The notes under the pieces: model-generated
What the model was told of the DNA's origin: nothing
The model's database searches: none
Seen by the model: only the letters and a program-made list of their open reading frames with translations
Part shown: one piece after another, positions 33,054-41,577 of the stretch
Numbering within the stretch: the stretch's first letter is position 1
How the letters are laid out: each line of letters begins with the position of its first letter
Translations under genes and position numbers: made by a program
NCBI GenBank assembly: GCA_028707125.1
Contig: JAQTUX010000001.1
Span: forward strand, 863,923-927,922
Source of the DNA: Candidatus Omnitrophota bacterium
Lineage (GTDB): Bacteria > Omnitrophota > Gorgyraeia > Gygaellales > JAQTUX01
Direction of reading: 5' to 3'
DNA: 64,000 nucleotides

Positions 33054-33082
33054 TTGACACGCAAGTAGATGATTGAGATAAT
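33054..33082 (+). promoter_or_regulatory. Promoter of the cyclic-di-GMP/pilus operon
   Basis: TTGACA (33054-33059) and GATAAT (33077-33082), spacer 17 bp, 46 bases before ATG 33129. All genes from here to 41302 are abutting or overlapping and may share this promoter. Confidence 0.7.
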
Positions 33083-33128
33083 TAAAATAGCGCGTGCGCG
33101 TAAAAACGATTAAACGGGGGTGACGGAT

Positions 33129-34013
33129 ATGAAAGGGTCTGGAGGTTCGGCTTTTAATTCCATGGGCATTAAGCGCAAGATGAGGATCTCTTTCGCGCTT
33201 ATGTCCATAATACCTTTGCTTATGCTGTTGAATTACATATTTCCCAACAGCGCCCTGCATTTCACTAATTCAGTATTGATCTTTTTGATCACGGTCACGC
33301 TGGTGGTCTTCGGGTTCCTTATCATAAAGCACATCGTTGATTCGGTATTCAGGGTCAGCTCCGCCGCCAAGGTAATGGCCGGCGGAGACTATAACCACAA
33401 GATACCATCATCAGAGAAGGATGAGGTGGGCGATATCAGCCAGGCGCTCAACCACCTGACCGCTGAGATACGCAAAGATGTGGATGAGTTGAGCCGGCTC
33501 TTGCAGAAGGTGAGCAAGCTTGAAATAAGGGACCCTCTGACCGGGTTGTTCAATGAGAAATATATAAGGCAGCAGCTGGATGAAGAGATCAAAAGGGCGC
33601 TTATCTATCAGCGCCCCTGCGGGTTTATAATTTTAGAGGTTGATAATTTCGGCAGTTTCCACAAGAGTTTCGGCGATATAGCGGTGGAGGCAGTCCTGAA
33701 GAAGGCCGCCTCTTTGTTTAAAGACAGCGTTTCCAGCATTGATAAAGTTGCCAGGTTCGGCGACAACCAATTCGCGGTCGTCCTGCCGGAAAAGAATAAA
33801 CGCAGCTGCCAGGAGGCGGCGGAGTACATCAGGAAGAAGGTTGAGTCCGCGTTCAAGGGAGAAAAGGACGAGCATCAAAGGATCACTATAAGCGCTGGGA
33901 TCTCTGAAAACCCCCTGGACGGCACAAGCGCTAAGGAGCTGATAGATAAAGCGGAAGAAGCATTGGACAGGGCAAGAAACAAAGGAGGCAACCAGTGCCT
34001 TTTCGCAGAATAA
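33129..34013 (+). CDS. Membrane HAMP-GGDEF protein with degenerate active-site motif
   Basis: 294 residues. Two transmembrane segments (about 17-38 and 45-68) border almost no periplasmic domain; a HAMP-like linker (about 70-120) and a coiled stretch lead into a GGDEF domain (LEIRDPLTGLFNEKYIRQQL, from about 135). The site that is RYGGDEF in active diguanylate cyclases reads RFGDNQF here, so the second glycine, aspartate and glutamate are all altered. It may bind rather than make cyclic di-GMP or GTP, or act as a scaffold. ATG 33129 follows GGGGG. The end overlaps the MshEN gene by 19 bases. Confidence 0.85.
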   Translation: MKGSGGSAFNSMGIKRKMRISFALMSIIPLLMLLNYIFPNSALHFTNSVLIFLITVTLVVFGFLIIKHIVDSVFRVSSAAKVMAGGDYNHKIPSSEKDEVGDISQALNHLTAEIRKDVDELSRLLQKVSKLEIRDPLTGLFNEKYIRQQLDEEIKRALIYQRPCGFIILEVDNFGSFHKSFGDIAVEAVLKKAASLFKDSVSSIDKVARFGDNQFAVVLPEKNKRSCQEAAEYIRKKVESAFKGEKDEHQRITISAGISENPLDGTSAKELIDKAEEALDRARNKGGNQCLFAE

Positions 34014-34438
34014 TCCAGAAACAGCTGGGAGAGCTTCTTATTGAAAGGGGTGTTATAAGCAGCCAGCAGTTAGAAAAGGCCCTTAGCGTCCAGAAGGAAA
34101 AAGGCGGGCTCATCGGCGAGATCCTTGTTGAATCGGGATACGCCAGGGAAGAAGACATAGTCCAGGCCCTGACCGCGCAATACGGCTTTCCTTATCTGCC
34201 CCTGGCAAATTACGAGATCGCCCCTGAAGTAGTCAATGCCATACCTGAAAGGGTGGCCAGGCAGTATGCCGTTATGCCCATAGACAAAATAGGCGACAAT
34301 CTCACGGTGGCAATGACAAACCCCCTTAATACCCAGGCCATAGAAGACATAGAGATGATCTCCGGATGCAATGTGCAGGTATTTGTCAGCACTGCCTCGG
34401 CGGTAAGAGAGGCGATCGATAAATACTATAAAAAATAA
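33995..34438 (+). CDS. Stand-alone MshEN/GspE N-terminal domain protein
   Basis: A 147-residue protein consisting only of the N-terminal domain of type II secretion/pilus ATPases (MshEN, GspE_N). The first part KQLGELLIERGVISSQQLEK-ALSVQ has the pattern of the cyclic-di-GMP-binding helix motif of MshE, followed by LVESGYAREEDIVQALTAQY and the second part IPERVARQYAVMPIDKIGDN-LTVAMTNPLN. No ATPase core follows. It may be a free cyclic-di-GMP receptor for the pilus. GTG 33995 is behind AAAGGAGG. It directly precedes two full ATPases carrying the same domain. Confidence 0.85.
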   Translation: MPFRRIIQKQLGELLIERGVISSQQLEKALSVQKEKGGLIGEILVESGYAREEDIVQALTAQYGFPYLPLANYEIAPEVVNAIPERVARQYAVMPIDKIGDNLTVAMTNPLNTQAIEDIEMISGCNVQVFVSTASAVREAIDKYYKK

Positions 34439-36165
34439 TGTCTTCATTACGCAAGATCCTCACAGACATACTCATCAAGAATAAGCTTCTTACGGATTCC
34501 GACCTGAAGGAGGCCTTAGAGATCCAGAAGAAAAGCGGAGGCGGCCTTTCGGATATCCTGGTCAGGCAAAAGTTCATTAAAGAGGACGATCTGATGATGG
34601 CGCTGAGCCAGGGTTTGGGCATGCCCCCCATAGACCTGAAAAGATTCAGGATAGACGCGGAAGTCGCCAAGATGATACCGCGGGACGTAGCCAGGCATTA
34701 CCAGGTCCTGCCCATTTCCAAAACGGCGGATACGCTTACCGTAGCCATGGCCGACCCGTTGAATATATTCGCGATCGACGACATAAAGGCGCTTACCGGT
34801 TATACGATAAACCCTATCGTGGCGGAACCCAAGGCGATACAGGCGGCATTAGACAGTGTCTATAGTTCCGCCGCGAAGGATGTGATCCGGGACATAGTCA
34901 AGGGTATTGAAGATACAAAGATAGAACTGGTAAGCGAGAAGAAAGAAGAGTTGAGCGCGCAGGAACTCAGCCGCCTTACCCGCGAAGCGCCGGTCATAAA
35001 GATCACCAATCTTATCCTGGATGAGGCGCTGCGCCTGAAATCCTCTGATGTCCTTATAGAGCCGCTGGAGCACGATCTGCGCATACGTTTCCGTATTGAC
35101 GGCGTGCTCCAGCAGTATAAATCACCGCCTAAAACAATGCATGCCTCTCTGGTTTCCAGGATAAAGGTAATGTCCGATCTGAACATTGCCGAGCACCGGC
35201 TGCCTCAGGACGGGCGCTTCAAGTTAAAGATGTCCGGCAGGGATGTTGACTTCAGGGTGTCTGTCATGCCTTCCAGTTTCGGAGAGAAAGTGGCGTTAAG
35301 GATACTGGACAGGTCTTCCGCGTCCTTTGACATGGAGAAATTGGGGCTTGACGATACAGCCATGGCGTCTTTGAAAGACGCGGCATCAAGGCCTCACGGT
35401 ATGATACTTGTCTGCGGCCCTACCGGCTGCGGCAAGACCACCACGCTTTATTCTATTCTTAAATATGTGGACTCTCCCGAGAAAAATCTTGTTACAGTTG
35501 AAGACCCTGTGGAGTATCAACTGGAAGGGGTGAACCAGGTCAGCATAAGGCCGGATATAGGGCTTACATTTGCCGCGTCATTGAGGGCTATATTAAGGCA
35601 GGACCCGGACGTTATAATGATAGGCGAAATAAGGGATTTTGATACGGTGGACATAGCGATCAAAAGCGCTCTGACCGGCCACCTGGTGCTTTCCACTCTT
35701 CACACCACCACTGCCCAGGGCGCGATAGTGCGGCTTATAAATATGGGGGTTGAACCGTTCCTTTTAACGTCTTCGCTTATATGCGTAATGGCGCAGAGGC
35801 TGGTCAGGGTCGTCTGCCGCTCCTGCAAAGAGAAATACGAACTTAAGAAGGATGTCGCGAAGGCCATCGGGCTTGCGGAGCTGGATGTCAAAAAATATGA
35901 TTTTGTCAAAGGCAAGGGGTGCAAGGATTGTTTTAACAGCGGCTACAGCGGCAGGATAGCTATAGCGGAGATCATGATGCTTACGCCCGGGATACGCGGC
36001 CTGATATCAAAGAGGGCAAAGGAAGACGACATAAAAGGATTGGCCAGAAAAGAGGGAATGCATACCTTGAGAGAAGACGGTATGCGCCTGGCAGCCGCGG
36101 GCATAACCAGTATTGAAGAGGTCTTAAGGGTGACCGCCGGGGACCAGGGCAGGGGAAATCCATGA
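34438..36165 (+). CDS. pilB: PilB/GspE-type pilus assembly ATPase, paralogue 1
   Basis: 575 residues. An MshEN domain (about 1-150) with DILIKNKLLTDSDLKEALEIQ precedes the hexameric ATPase: Walker A GPTGCGKTTTLYS (about 326-338), an aspartate box TVEDPVEYQLEGVNQ, Walker B DPDVIMIGEIRD and the His box HLVLSTLHTTTA. A zinc-binding tetracysteine is formed by CRSC and CKDC near 460-500. It powers pilus extension or secretion from the cytoplasm. It overlaps the second ATPase by 4 bases. Assigning PilB against GspE is from pilC next to it and absence of other gsp genes. Confidence 0.9.
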   Translation: MSSLRKILTDILIKNKLLTDSDLKEALEIQKKSGGGLSDILVRQKFIKEDDLMMALSQGLGMPPIDLKRFRIDAEVAKMIPRDVARHYQVLPISKTADTLTVAMADPLNIFAIDDIKALTGYTINPIVAEPKAIQAALDSVYSSAAKDVIRDIVKGIEDTKIELVSEKKEELSAQELSRLTREAPVIKITNLILDEALRLKSSDVLIEPLEHDLRIRFRIDGVLQQYKSPPKTMHASLVSRIKVMSDLNIAEHRLPQDGRFKLKMSGRDVDFRVSVMPSSFGEKVALRILDRSSASFDMEKLGLDDTAMASLKDAASRPHGMILVCGPTGCGKTTTLYSILKYVDSPEKNLVTVEDPVEYQLEGVNQVSIRPDIGLTFAASLRAILRQDPDVIMIGEIRDFDTVDIAIKSALTGHLVLSTLHTTTAQGAIVRLINMGVEPFLLTSSLICVMAQRLVRVVCRSCKEKYELKKDVAKAIGLAELDVKKYDFVKGKGCKDCFNSGYSGRIAIAEIMMLTPGIRGLISKRAKEDDIKGLARKEGMHTLREDGMRLAAAGITSIEEVLRVTAGDQGRGNP

Positions 36166-37865
36166 CAACGCTTAAAGACAGGTTGATACAGGTGTTGATA
36201 GAGTCCAAGGCCGTGGCAAAACAGCAGATAGACAGGGTGCTGGATATCCATAAAAAGGAAGGAAAGCCGTTAAAGAAGGTATTGATAGACGAGGGCATCA
36301 TAAGCGAAGAGGACTTATTGCTGATCCTCTCGCGCCAGCTGTTTATCCCTACGATACACCTGAGCAGATACAGGATCGATTCTTCGCTGGTTTCCGTCGT
36401 GCCTGAACGCCTCGCGCGCCAGTATCGGCTTATACCCATCTCCAGGATCGGCAATACGATGACAGTCGCCATGTCCGACCCGCTGAATGTGTTCGCGCTG
36501 GATGACCTGAAGGCGTTGACCGGCATGCAGATCGACGTGGTGATCTCATCGGAGCCGGATATTTTGCGCGCCATAGACGCGCAGTACCACCGGCCCTCCG
36601 GAGAAATGGCGGATATAATAAAAGGCGGGTATGCCGGAGATGCGGGCGCGGAGGGGACGGGAGAAGGGGAGGGCACCATTGAATTAGGGGAATTGCTTGA
36701 GGCAAGCCGCCTGCCGCCGATAGTAAAATTAGTTGAATTTGTCTTAAGCGACGCGTTAAAGAAGCGTTCTTCAGATATTCATTTTGAACCGGAGGAGGAT
36801 TGCCTCAGGGTGAGATACCGCATTGACGGCCTGCTCCATGACATATTCAGGGTCCCCAAAAAAAATCAGAACGCCGTGCTCGCCCGGCTTAAGATCGTTT
36901 CCATGCTTGATATAACCGAATCACGCCTGCCTCAGGACGGCAGGTTTAAAGTCAGGTTCACGAATAAAGAGGTTGATTTCCGGGTCTCCGCCCTGCCGAC
37001 CGCGTTCGGCCAGAAGTTTGTGCTCAGGGCCCTGGATAAGACCAATCTTTCCATAGGCCTTGATGAATTGGGGTTTTCCCCCGAGCCGCTGAGGTTGTTC
37101 AGAGAGGCGGTCTCCAGGCCATACGGCATGATCCTGATCACGGGCCCTACCGGAAGCGGCAAATCCACAACCTTGTATTCCATATTGAATCAGTTGAATA
37201 CCATAGAGAGAAACATAGTCACCATTGAAGACCCGGTGGAATATCAGATAGAAGGCATCACGCAGGTGCAGGCAAACCCCGACATAGGGCTTAATTTCGC
37301 TTCGGGTTTAAGGGCTATCCTAAGGCAGAGCCCCGATACGATAATGGTGGGCGAGATCAGGGACTCCGAAACGCTTGATATCGCCATAAAGGCCTCATTG
37401 ACCGGCCAGATGGTTTTCTCCACGCTGCATACAAACGATTCGGTATCCAGCATAACGCGCATGATAGATATGGGCATTGAGGCGTTCCTTGTGGCCTCCA
37501 GCGTGATCATGGTCTGCGCCCAGCGCCTATGCAGGAAAATATGCGATTACTGCAAAGAGGAACAGAAGATACCCGGGGACCTGCTCGCGCGGATGAAGAT
37601 CGACGCGAAGACTGTATTTTACAAAGGCAAGGGTTGTAATAATTGCAATGATACGGGATTTTATGGTAGAATGGGCGTATTGGAAGTGCTTATGATTGAC
37701 GACGCGGTAAGAGAGATGATAATAAGGCGCGTGCCCACGGATGAGATAAGGAAATACGCGATAGATAAGATGGGGATGAAGACATTAAGGGATGACGCGT
37801 TATTAAAGGTGAAGAACGGGTTGACTACATTGGATGAAGCGCTGCGCATAACTTCAGAGGAATGA
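36162..37865 (+). CDS. PilB/GspE-type pilus assembly ATPase, paralogue 2
   Basis: 567 residues and the same layout as its upstream paralogue: MshEN domain (DRLIQVLIESKAVAKQQID...), then a Gly/Glu/Ala-rich linker (about residues 150-175), then the ATPase with Walker A GPTGSGKSTTLYSI, IEDPVEYQIEGITQVQ, SPDTIMVGEIRDSETLDIA and FSTLHTNDSVSS. The zinc cysteines are CRKICDYC and CNNC. Both copies keep all catalytic motifs, so two working motors are likely, perhaps for different pili or for a mixed complex. Neither has the short form of a PilT retraction motor. Confidence 0.9.
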   Translation: MTTLKDRLIQVLIESKAVAKQQIDRVLDIHKKEGKPLKKVLIDEGIISEEDLLLILSRQLFIPTIHLSRYRIDSSLVSVVPERLARQYRLIPISRIGNTMTVAMSDPLNVFALDDLKALTGMQIDVVISSEPDILRAIDAQYHRPSGEMADIIKGGYAGDAGAEGTGEGEGTIELGELLEASRLPPIVKLVEFVLSDALKKRSSDIHFEPEEDCLRVRYRIDGLLHDIFRVPKKNQNAVLARLKIVSMLDITESRLPQDGRFKVRFTNKEVDFRVSALPTAFGQKFVLRALDKTNLSIGLDELGFSPEPLRLFREAVSRPYGMILITGPTGSGKSTTLYSILNQLNTIERNIVTIEDPVEYQIEGITQVQANPDIGLNFASGLRAILRQSPDTIMVGEIRDSETLDIAIKASLTGQMVFSTLHTNDSVSSITRMIDMGIEAFLVASSVIMVCAQRLCRKICDYCKEEQKIPGDLLARMKIDAKTVFYKGKGCNNCNDTGFYGRMGVLEVLMIDDAVREMIIRRVPTDEIRKYAIDKMGMKTLRDDALLKVKNGLTTLDEALRITSEE

Positions 37866-37866
37866 T

Positions 37867-38931
37867 ATGACAGAGGGTAAAATACTGATAGTGGATAACG
37901 ACAGGGTATTTATGAATTACATCAGGGATATGCTTTCCGGCAAGGGCTACGATGTTGATACGGCGGACAGGGCCGAAGAGGCGGTCAATAAGATCAAGTT
38001 AGAGACCTTCAATCTGGCGATAATCAAGGAAGGGATGCCTGGTATGGAGGGCCTGAAATTAGTAAAGGAGTTGAAGGCGGCCAACCCCGACATCACAGTC
38101 ATCTTATCGCGCGATAAAGATTCTTCCCGCAAAGCGGCTGCCCTGCCCAATCTGGAGATATATGACTATCTGGTAAGCCCCATAAATCCGGAGAAGGCCG
38201 TTTTTATTATAGATAAGGGCATAGAGCTCAACCGGTTGTCGGTAAGAAACAGCAAGGTGCTGCGCCGCGTCGCGGAGGAAAATACCTCCCTGCAGAAGCA
38301 GAACGCGCTTCTTACCAAGCGCATTGAGGAGTCCACAAAGAACCTGTCGCGCCTTTACGAAAATCTACGGGATACGTATTTGCGCACGATAAAGGCGCTG
38401 GCGCAGGCGATCGATACCAGGGATCATTACACCGGAAGCCATTCAGCCAATGTCGCCAGGTACGCGGCGGCGATAGCCGAAGCGATGCATCTGTCCACTC
38501 AGGAGGTTGAGGCGGTAAGAGAGGCCTGCGAGCTGCATGATTTAGGCAAGGTCGGCATACAGGATTATATATTAAGCAAGCCCACAAAGCTCACCCCTGA
38601 AGAATGGGAGCAGATGAAGGAGCATCCTATGAAGGGCGCTCAGATACTTGAGCACTTGACGTTCCTCGGCGACGTGGTTGAGATCGTGCGGGAGCACCAC
38701 GAGCATTATGACGGCACAGGGTATCCCTTCAAGCATAAGGGCGATGAGATACCTTTGGGCGCGCGCATTGTATGCCTCGCGGATTCTTACGACGCTATGA
38801 CTTCCGCCCGTTCATATAGAAAGTCGCCGTTGACTAAAGAAGAGGCGGTTGCCGAGATAGTCAAGAATTCAGGGAAGCAGTTTGACCCGCGCATAGTAGA
38901 GGCGTTCCTGAAAGTCGTGGAGAAATTCTGA
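37867..38931 (+). CDS. Pseudo-receiver HD-GYP cyclic-di-GMP phosphodiesterase
   Basis: 354 residues. A response-regulator receiver fold (about 1-120) begins KILIVDNDRVF, but the strand that should carry the phosphorylated aspartate reads LAIIKEGMPGMEG, with lysine in its place, so phosphorylation is unlikely. A coiled coil (about 130-175) leads to an HD-GYP domain: HSANVARYA, the HD pair in CELHDLGKVGI (about 223), EHHEHYDGTGYPFKHKGDEIP with the GYP motif (about 284-286) and ADSYDAMTSARSYR. HD-GYP proteins degrade cyclic di-GMP. Set between pilus ATPases and pilC it probably tunes pili. Confidence 0.9.
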   Translation: MTEGKILIVDNDRVFMNYIRDMLSGKGYDVDTADRAEEAVNKIKLETFNLAIIKEGMPGMEGLKLVKELKAANPDITVILSRDKDSSRKAAALPNLEIYDYLVSPINPEKAVFIIDKGIELNRLSVRNSKVLRRVAEENTSLQKQNALLTKRIEESTKNLSRLYENLRDTYLRTIKALAQAIDTRDHYTGSHSANVARYAAAIAEAMHLSTQEVEAVREACELHDLGKVGIQDYILSKPTKLTPEEWEQMKEHPMKGAQILEHLTFLGDVVEIVREHHEHYDGTGYPFKHKGDEIPLGARIVCLADSYDAMTSARSYRKSPLTKEEAVAEIVKNSGKQFDPRIVEAFLKVVEKF

Positions 38932-40127
38932 TGCCTGTGTTCCGTTATAAAGCGAAAGACAGCGGCTCCGCGGTTAAGTCCGGAGAGATCGAGGCGGGTT
39001 CCGTGCAGGATGCCGCCGATATTCTGCACAAGAGGGGCTACACCGTTATTTCACTTGACGCCGCGAAGGCGTTGAGAAGCAGGAGAGAATCGGTGAGCAC
39101 GGATGACCTGGTGGTATTTTCCCGCCAGCTTGCCACGATGATAGAAAGCGGCATATCTTTGGTGCAGGCGCTGGCAATTTTGTCGGAACAGGCGGAAAAG
39201 AAGTCGTTTAAATCCGTGATCGGATCGATGAGGCAGGATATAGAGGAGGGCTCCAGTTTCAGCGAGGCGCTGGCAAAACATGCCGGCATATTCCCTGAGA
39301 TATTCAGGAGCATGGTTCAGGCCGGCGAGGCATCGGGGATGCTGGAAGAGATATTGGAGCGCCTGGCGGTATACATAGAGAAGTCCGCGGCGCTGCGCAG
39401 GAAAATAGTCTCAAGCCTTATATACCCTGCCGTGGTGATAAGTATGGCGGTGATCATCACCGCTGTCCTGCTCTTGAAGGTGGTGCCGACGTTCAAGGCG
39501 ATATTTGACATTCTCGGCGGCCAGCTGCCTTTGCCTACAAAGATATTGATCTTTACCAGCGACCTGCTGCGCCACAACATCCTTTACGTGATCATAGCCG
39601 CGGCGGCAGCGTTTTTTTTGTTCAGGAAGTACTACGCGACACAAAAGGGCAGATACGCGGTAGATAAGCGGATGTTGTCCCTGCCGGTTTTCGGCAGGCT
39701 GGCAATAAAGGTCGCCGTGGTGAAATTCAGCCGCACCCTTGCCACGCTGGTGAAGAGCGGAGTGCCGATATTGAATTCCCTTGAGATAGTCGCCAGGATC
39801 GCCGGCAACAAGGTCGTGGAGGAGGCGGTGCTGTCGGCGCGTAAATCCATACGCGAAGGCGAGCCGATCGCGGGGCCGCTTTCCAACAGCGGCGTGTTCC
39901 CCCCTATGGTTGTGAGGATGATCGGCGTGGGAGAGCAGACAGGCGAACTTGAAAAGATGCTTACCAAGATAGCCGATTTCTACGATGATCAGGTTGACGC
40001 CGCCGTAAGCGGGCTGACCAGCCTGCTTGAGCCGTTGGTCATTGCCTTTCTGGGAATAGTCATAGGAGGCATAGTGATATCCCTGTTCCTGCCCATATTC
40101 AAGATCACCCAGCTCATCGCGCAGTAA
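38931..40127 (+). CDS. pilC: Pilus inner-membrane platform protein PilC/GspF
   Basis: 398 residues, the two-domain inner-membrane platform of type IV pili and type II secretion. The N-terminal part VFRYKAKDSGSAVKSGEIEA and LVVFSRQLATMIESGISLVQ (first GspF domain) and VAVVKFSRTLATLVKSGVPI (second) are typical, with transmembrane segments near 170-190, 215-232 and 370-390. ESGTGELEKML-type residues appear as GEQTGELEKML. It couples the ATPases encoded upstream to the pilin. No pilin, prepilin peptidase or secretin gene is in the window. Its stop overlaps the dinB ATG. Confidence 0.93.
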   Translation: MPVFRYKAKDSGSAVKSGEIEAGSVQDAADILHKRGYTVISLDAAKALRSRRESVSTDDLVVFSRQLATMIESGISLVQALAILSEQAEKKSFKSVIGSMRQDIEEGSSFSEALAKHAGIFPEIFRSMVQAGEASGMLEEILERLAVYIEKSAALRRKIVSSLIYPAVVISMAVIITAVLLLKVVPTFKAIFDILGGQLPLPTKILIFTSDLLRHNILYVIIAAAAAFFLFRKYYATQKGRYAVDKRMLSLPVFGRLAIKVAVVKFSRTLATLVKSGVPILNSLEIVARIAGNKVVEEAVLSARKSIREGEPIAGPLSNSGVFPPMVVRMIGVGEQTGELEKMLTKIADFYDDQVDAAVSGLTSLLEPLVIAFLGIVIGGIVISLFLPIFKITQLIAQ

Positions 40128-41302
40128 TGCCAACCCGCCACATCGTCCATGTAGACATGGACGCGTTCTTCGCGGCCATAGAACAGAGGGATAACCCCGA
40201 TCTTAAGGGAAAGCCCGTTATCGTGGGCGCCGACCCGAAAGGCGGCAGGGGCAGAGGAGTTGTCTCAACCTGTTCCTACGAGGCAAGAAAGCACGGCATC
40301 CACTCCGCGATGCCTATTTCAATCGCCTACCGTAAATGCCCTCAGGCGGCCTTTCTTCCCGTGGATATGCAAAAGTATATCCGCGTTTCCCGGCAGATCT
40401 TCGCCATCCTTGAAGCATTTACTCCAGCTATAGAGCCGGTAAGCATTGATGAGGCGTTTCTGGATATAACAGACACCTTCCAGCGATTTAAGACGCCCCT
40501 CAATACCTGCATAGCGATAAAGCAGCGGATAAAACAGGAAACAGGGCTGAGCGCCTCAGTAGGCCTTGCCCCGACAAAAATGGCGGCAAAGATCGCCTCC
40601 GGCCTTAAGAAACCCGATGGCCTGCTGGAAGTGACAAAGGAAGGGCTGTTGGATTTTCTCCTGCCGCTTGATATAGGACTTCTCTGGGGTGTAGGCAAAA
40701 AGACAGAAGAGACGCTGAATCAGATGGGCATATATACAGTCAATGATCTTGCCGGGAGAAGCAAAGCAGAACTTATAAGCGTATTCGGCAAGAATGGCGC
40801 CTGGTTCTGGGAGATGGCGCGGGGCATAGATACGAGCGAGGTCATAACAGAGCGGGAAGCCAGATCAATAAGCAACGAGGCCACCTTTGACGAAGACACC
40901 GCGGATAAAAGCCGCATAAAACGCGAACTCGCCTGGCTATGCGAACTTGTCTCAGGCCGGCTCAGGGAAGAAGGTTTCAAGTGCCGGACGCTCACCTTGA
41001 AGATACGCCTGGAGGGCTTTCAGACCCATACCCGTTCAAAGACATTCAGCAGCCCCACAAACTTCTCCGAAGACCTTATTACTGTTATCGGGCAGCTCTA
41101 CGATGATTTTGAGATCAGAAACAGGAAGGTGCGGCTGGTCGGCGTGCGCGCCACTAATTTCTCTGACGCGGATGAGCAGTGGCTGTTTAAAGACACGGCC
41201 GAAAACAAGAAGGAAGATATCCATAAAGCAATAGATAAGATCAGAGGAAAATTCGGAGCCGTTTCCATCTGCCGCGCCAGCAGCGTAAATGGAAAGACGT
41301 AA
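40127..41302 (+). CDS. dinB: DNA polymerase IV (Y-family)
   Basis: DinB (391 residues) is an error-prone translesion polymerase. The palm motif HVDMDAFFAAIEQRDNP is at residues 6-22, then CSYEARKHGIHSAMP, the catalytic SIDEAFLDIT (about 107-116), SVGLAPTKMAAKIAS, and a little-finger domain with EEGFKCRTLTLKIR. The ATG overlaps the pilC stop (TAATG), so it may be translated from the pilus operon; no promoter was seen in between. This is an unusual partner for pilus genes. Confidence 0.94.
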   Translation: MPTRHIVHVDMDAFFAAIEQRDNPDLKGKPVIVGADPKGGRGRGVVSTCSYEARKHGIHSAMPISIAYRKCPQAAFLPVDMQKYIRVSRQIFAILEAFTPAIEPVSIDEAFLDITDTFQRFKTPLNTCIAIKQRIKQETGLSASVGLAPTKMAAKIASGLKKPDGLLEVTKEGLLDFLLPLDIGLLWGVGKKTEETLNQMGIYTVNDLAGRSKAELISVFGKNGAWFWEMARGIDTSEVITEREARSISNEATFDEDTADKSRIKRELAWLCELVSGRLREEGFKCRTLTLKIRLEGFQTHTRSKTFSSPTNFSEDLITVIGQLYDDFEIRNRKVRLVGVRATNFSDADEQWLFKDTAENKKEDIHKAIDKIRGKFGAVSICRASSVNGKT

Positions 41303-41322
41303 AGTTTTCTTAGAACTTTTCC

Positions 41323-41352
41323 TTGACAGGCAAGAGGTCCCGGCACTATAAT
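41323..41352 (+). promoter_or_regulatory. Strong promoter of the tiny peptide/terminator unit
   Basis: Perfect consensus boxes TTGACA (41323-41328) and TATAAT (41347-41352) with an 18-bp spacer. Transcription would start near 41359 and meet a terminator at about 41450, giving an RNA of roughly 90 bases. Confidence 0.85.
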
Positions 41353-41389
41353 TAAGGCAGTCAGGCACCCTTTAAAAGCGAGGTGCAAA

Positions 41390-41437
41390 ATGAAGATATT
41401 CGGCTTTCCGGTTTGGAATAGATACGGCGGACAATAA
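41390..41437 (+). CDS. 15-residue peptide ORF before an intrinsic terminator
   Basis: ATG at 41390 with GAGGTG seven bases upstream encodes MKIFGFPVWNRYGGQ and stops at 41435 inside the terminator stem. It lies alone on a short transcript with a strong promoter. It could be a leader peptide whose translation affects termination into the DUF302 gene, or just the coding part of a small RNA. The peptide has no run of one amino acid that would suggest amino-acid attenuation. Confidence 0.45.
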   Translation: MKIFGFPVWNRYGGQ

Positions 41438-41452
41438 TGTCCGCCGTTTTTA
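41425..41452 (+). terminator. Intrinsic terminator overlapping the peptide stop codon
   Basis: CGGCGGACA (41425-41433) pairs with TGTCCGCCG (41439-41447), loop ATAAT-like, followed by TTTTT. The peptide stop codon is in the loop, so a ribosome ending there would cover the left stem. Confidence 0.85.
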
Positions 41453-41460
41453 ATGAGGCC

Positions 41461-41547
41461 ACGACTTACGGAACGTCAGTGACGTAAGTCGTATGGCCGA
41501 ATTAACCCCGAAGCTTAGGCCAAAATTATCGAAGAAAATTTTGGCCT
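41461..41547. repeat. Two perfect hairpins before the DUF302 gene
   Basis: ACGACTTACG with CGTAAGTCGT (41461-41492) and AGGCCAAAATT with AATTTTGGCCT (41517-41547). Stems are 10 and 11 bp. Neither has a T-run. They lie between the terminator and the ribosome site AGGAGG of the next gene, and could be regulatory RNA or repeat remnants. Confidence 0.6.
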
Positions 41548-41577
41548 GTTTAAGCGAGGGAACATAGAGGAGGTATT

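Noticed and set aside
41390-41437. RiPP precursor peptide
   Set aside because: The aromatic and GG residues are tempting, but no modifying enzyme or exporter is adjacent; the radical SAM gene at 31323 belongs to another family and is 10 kb away.
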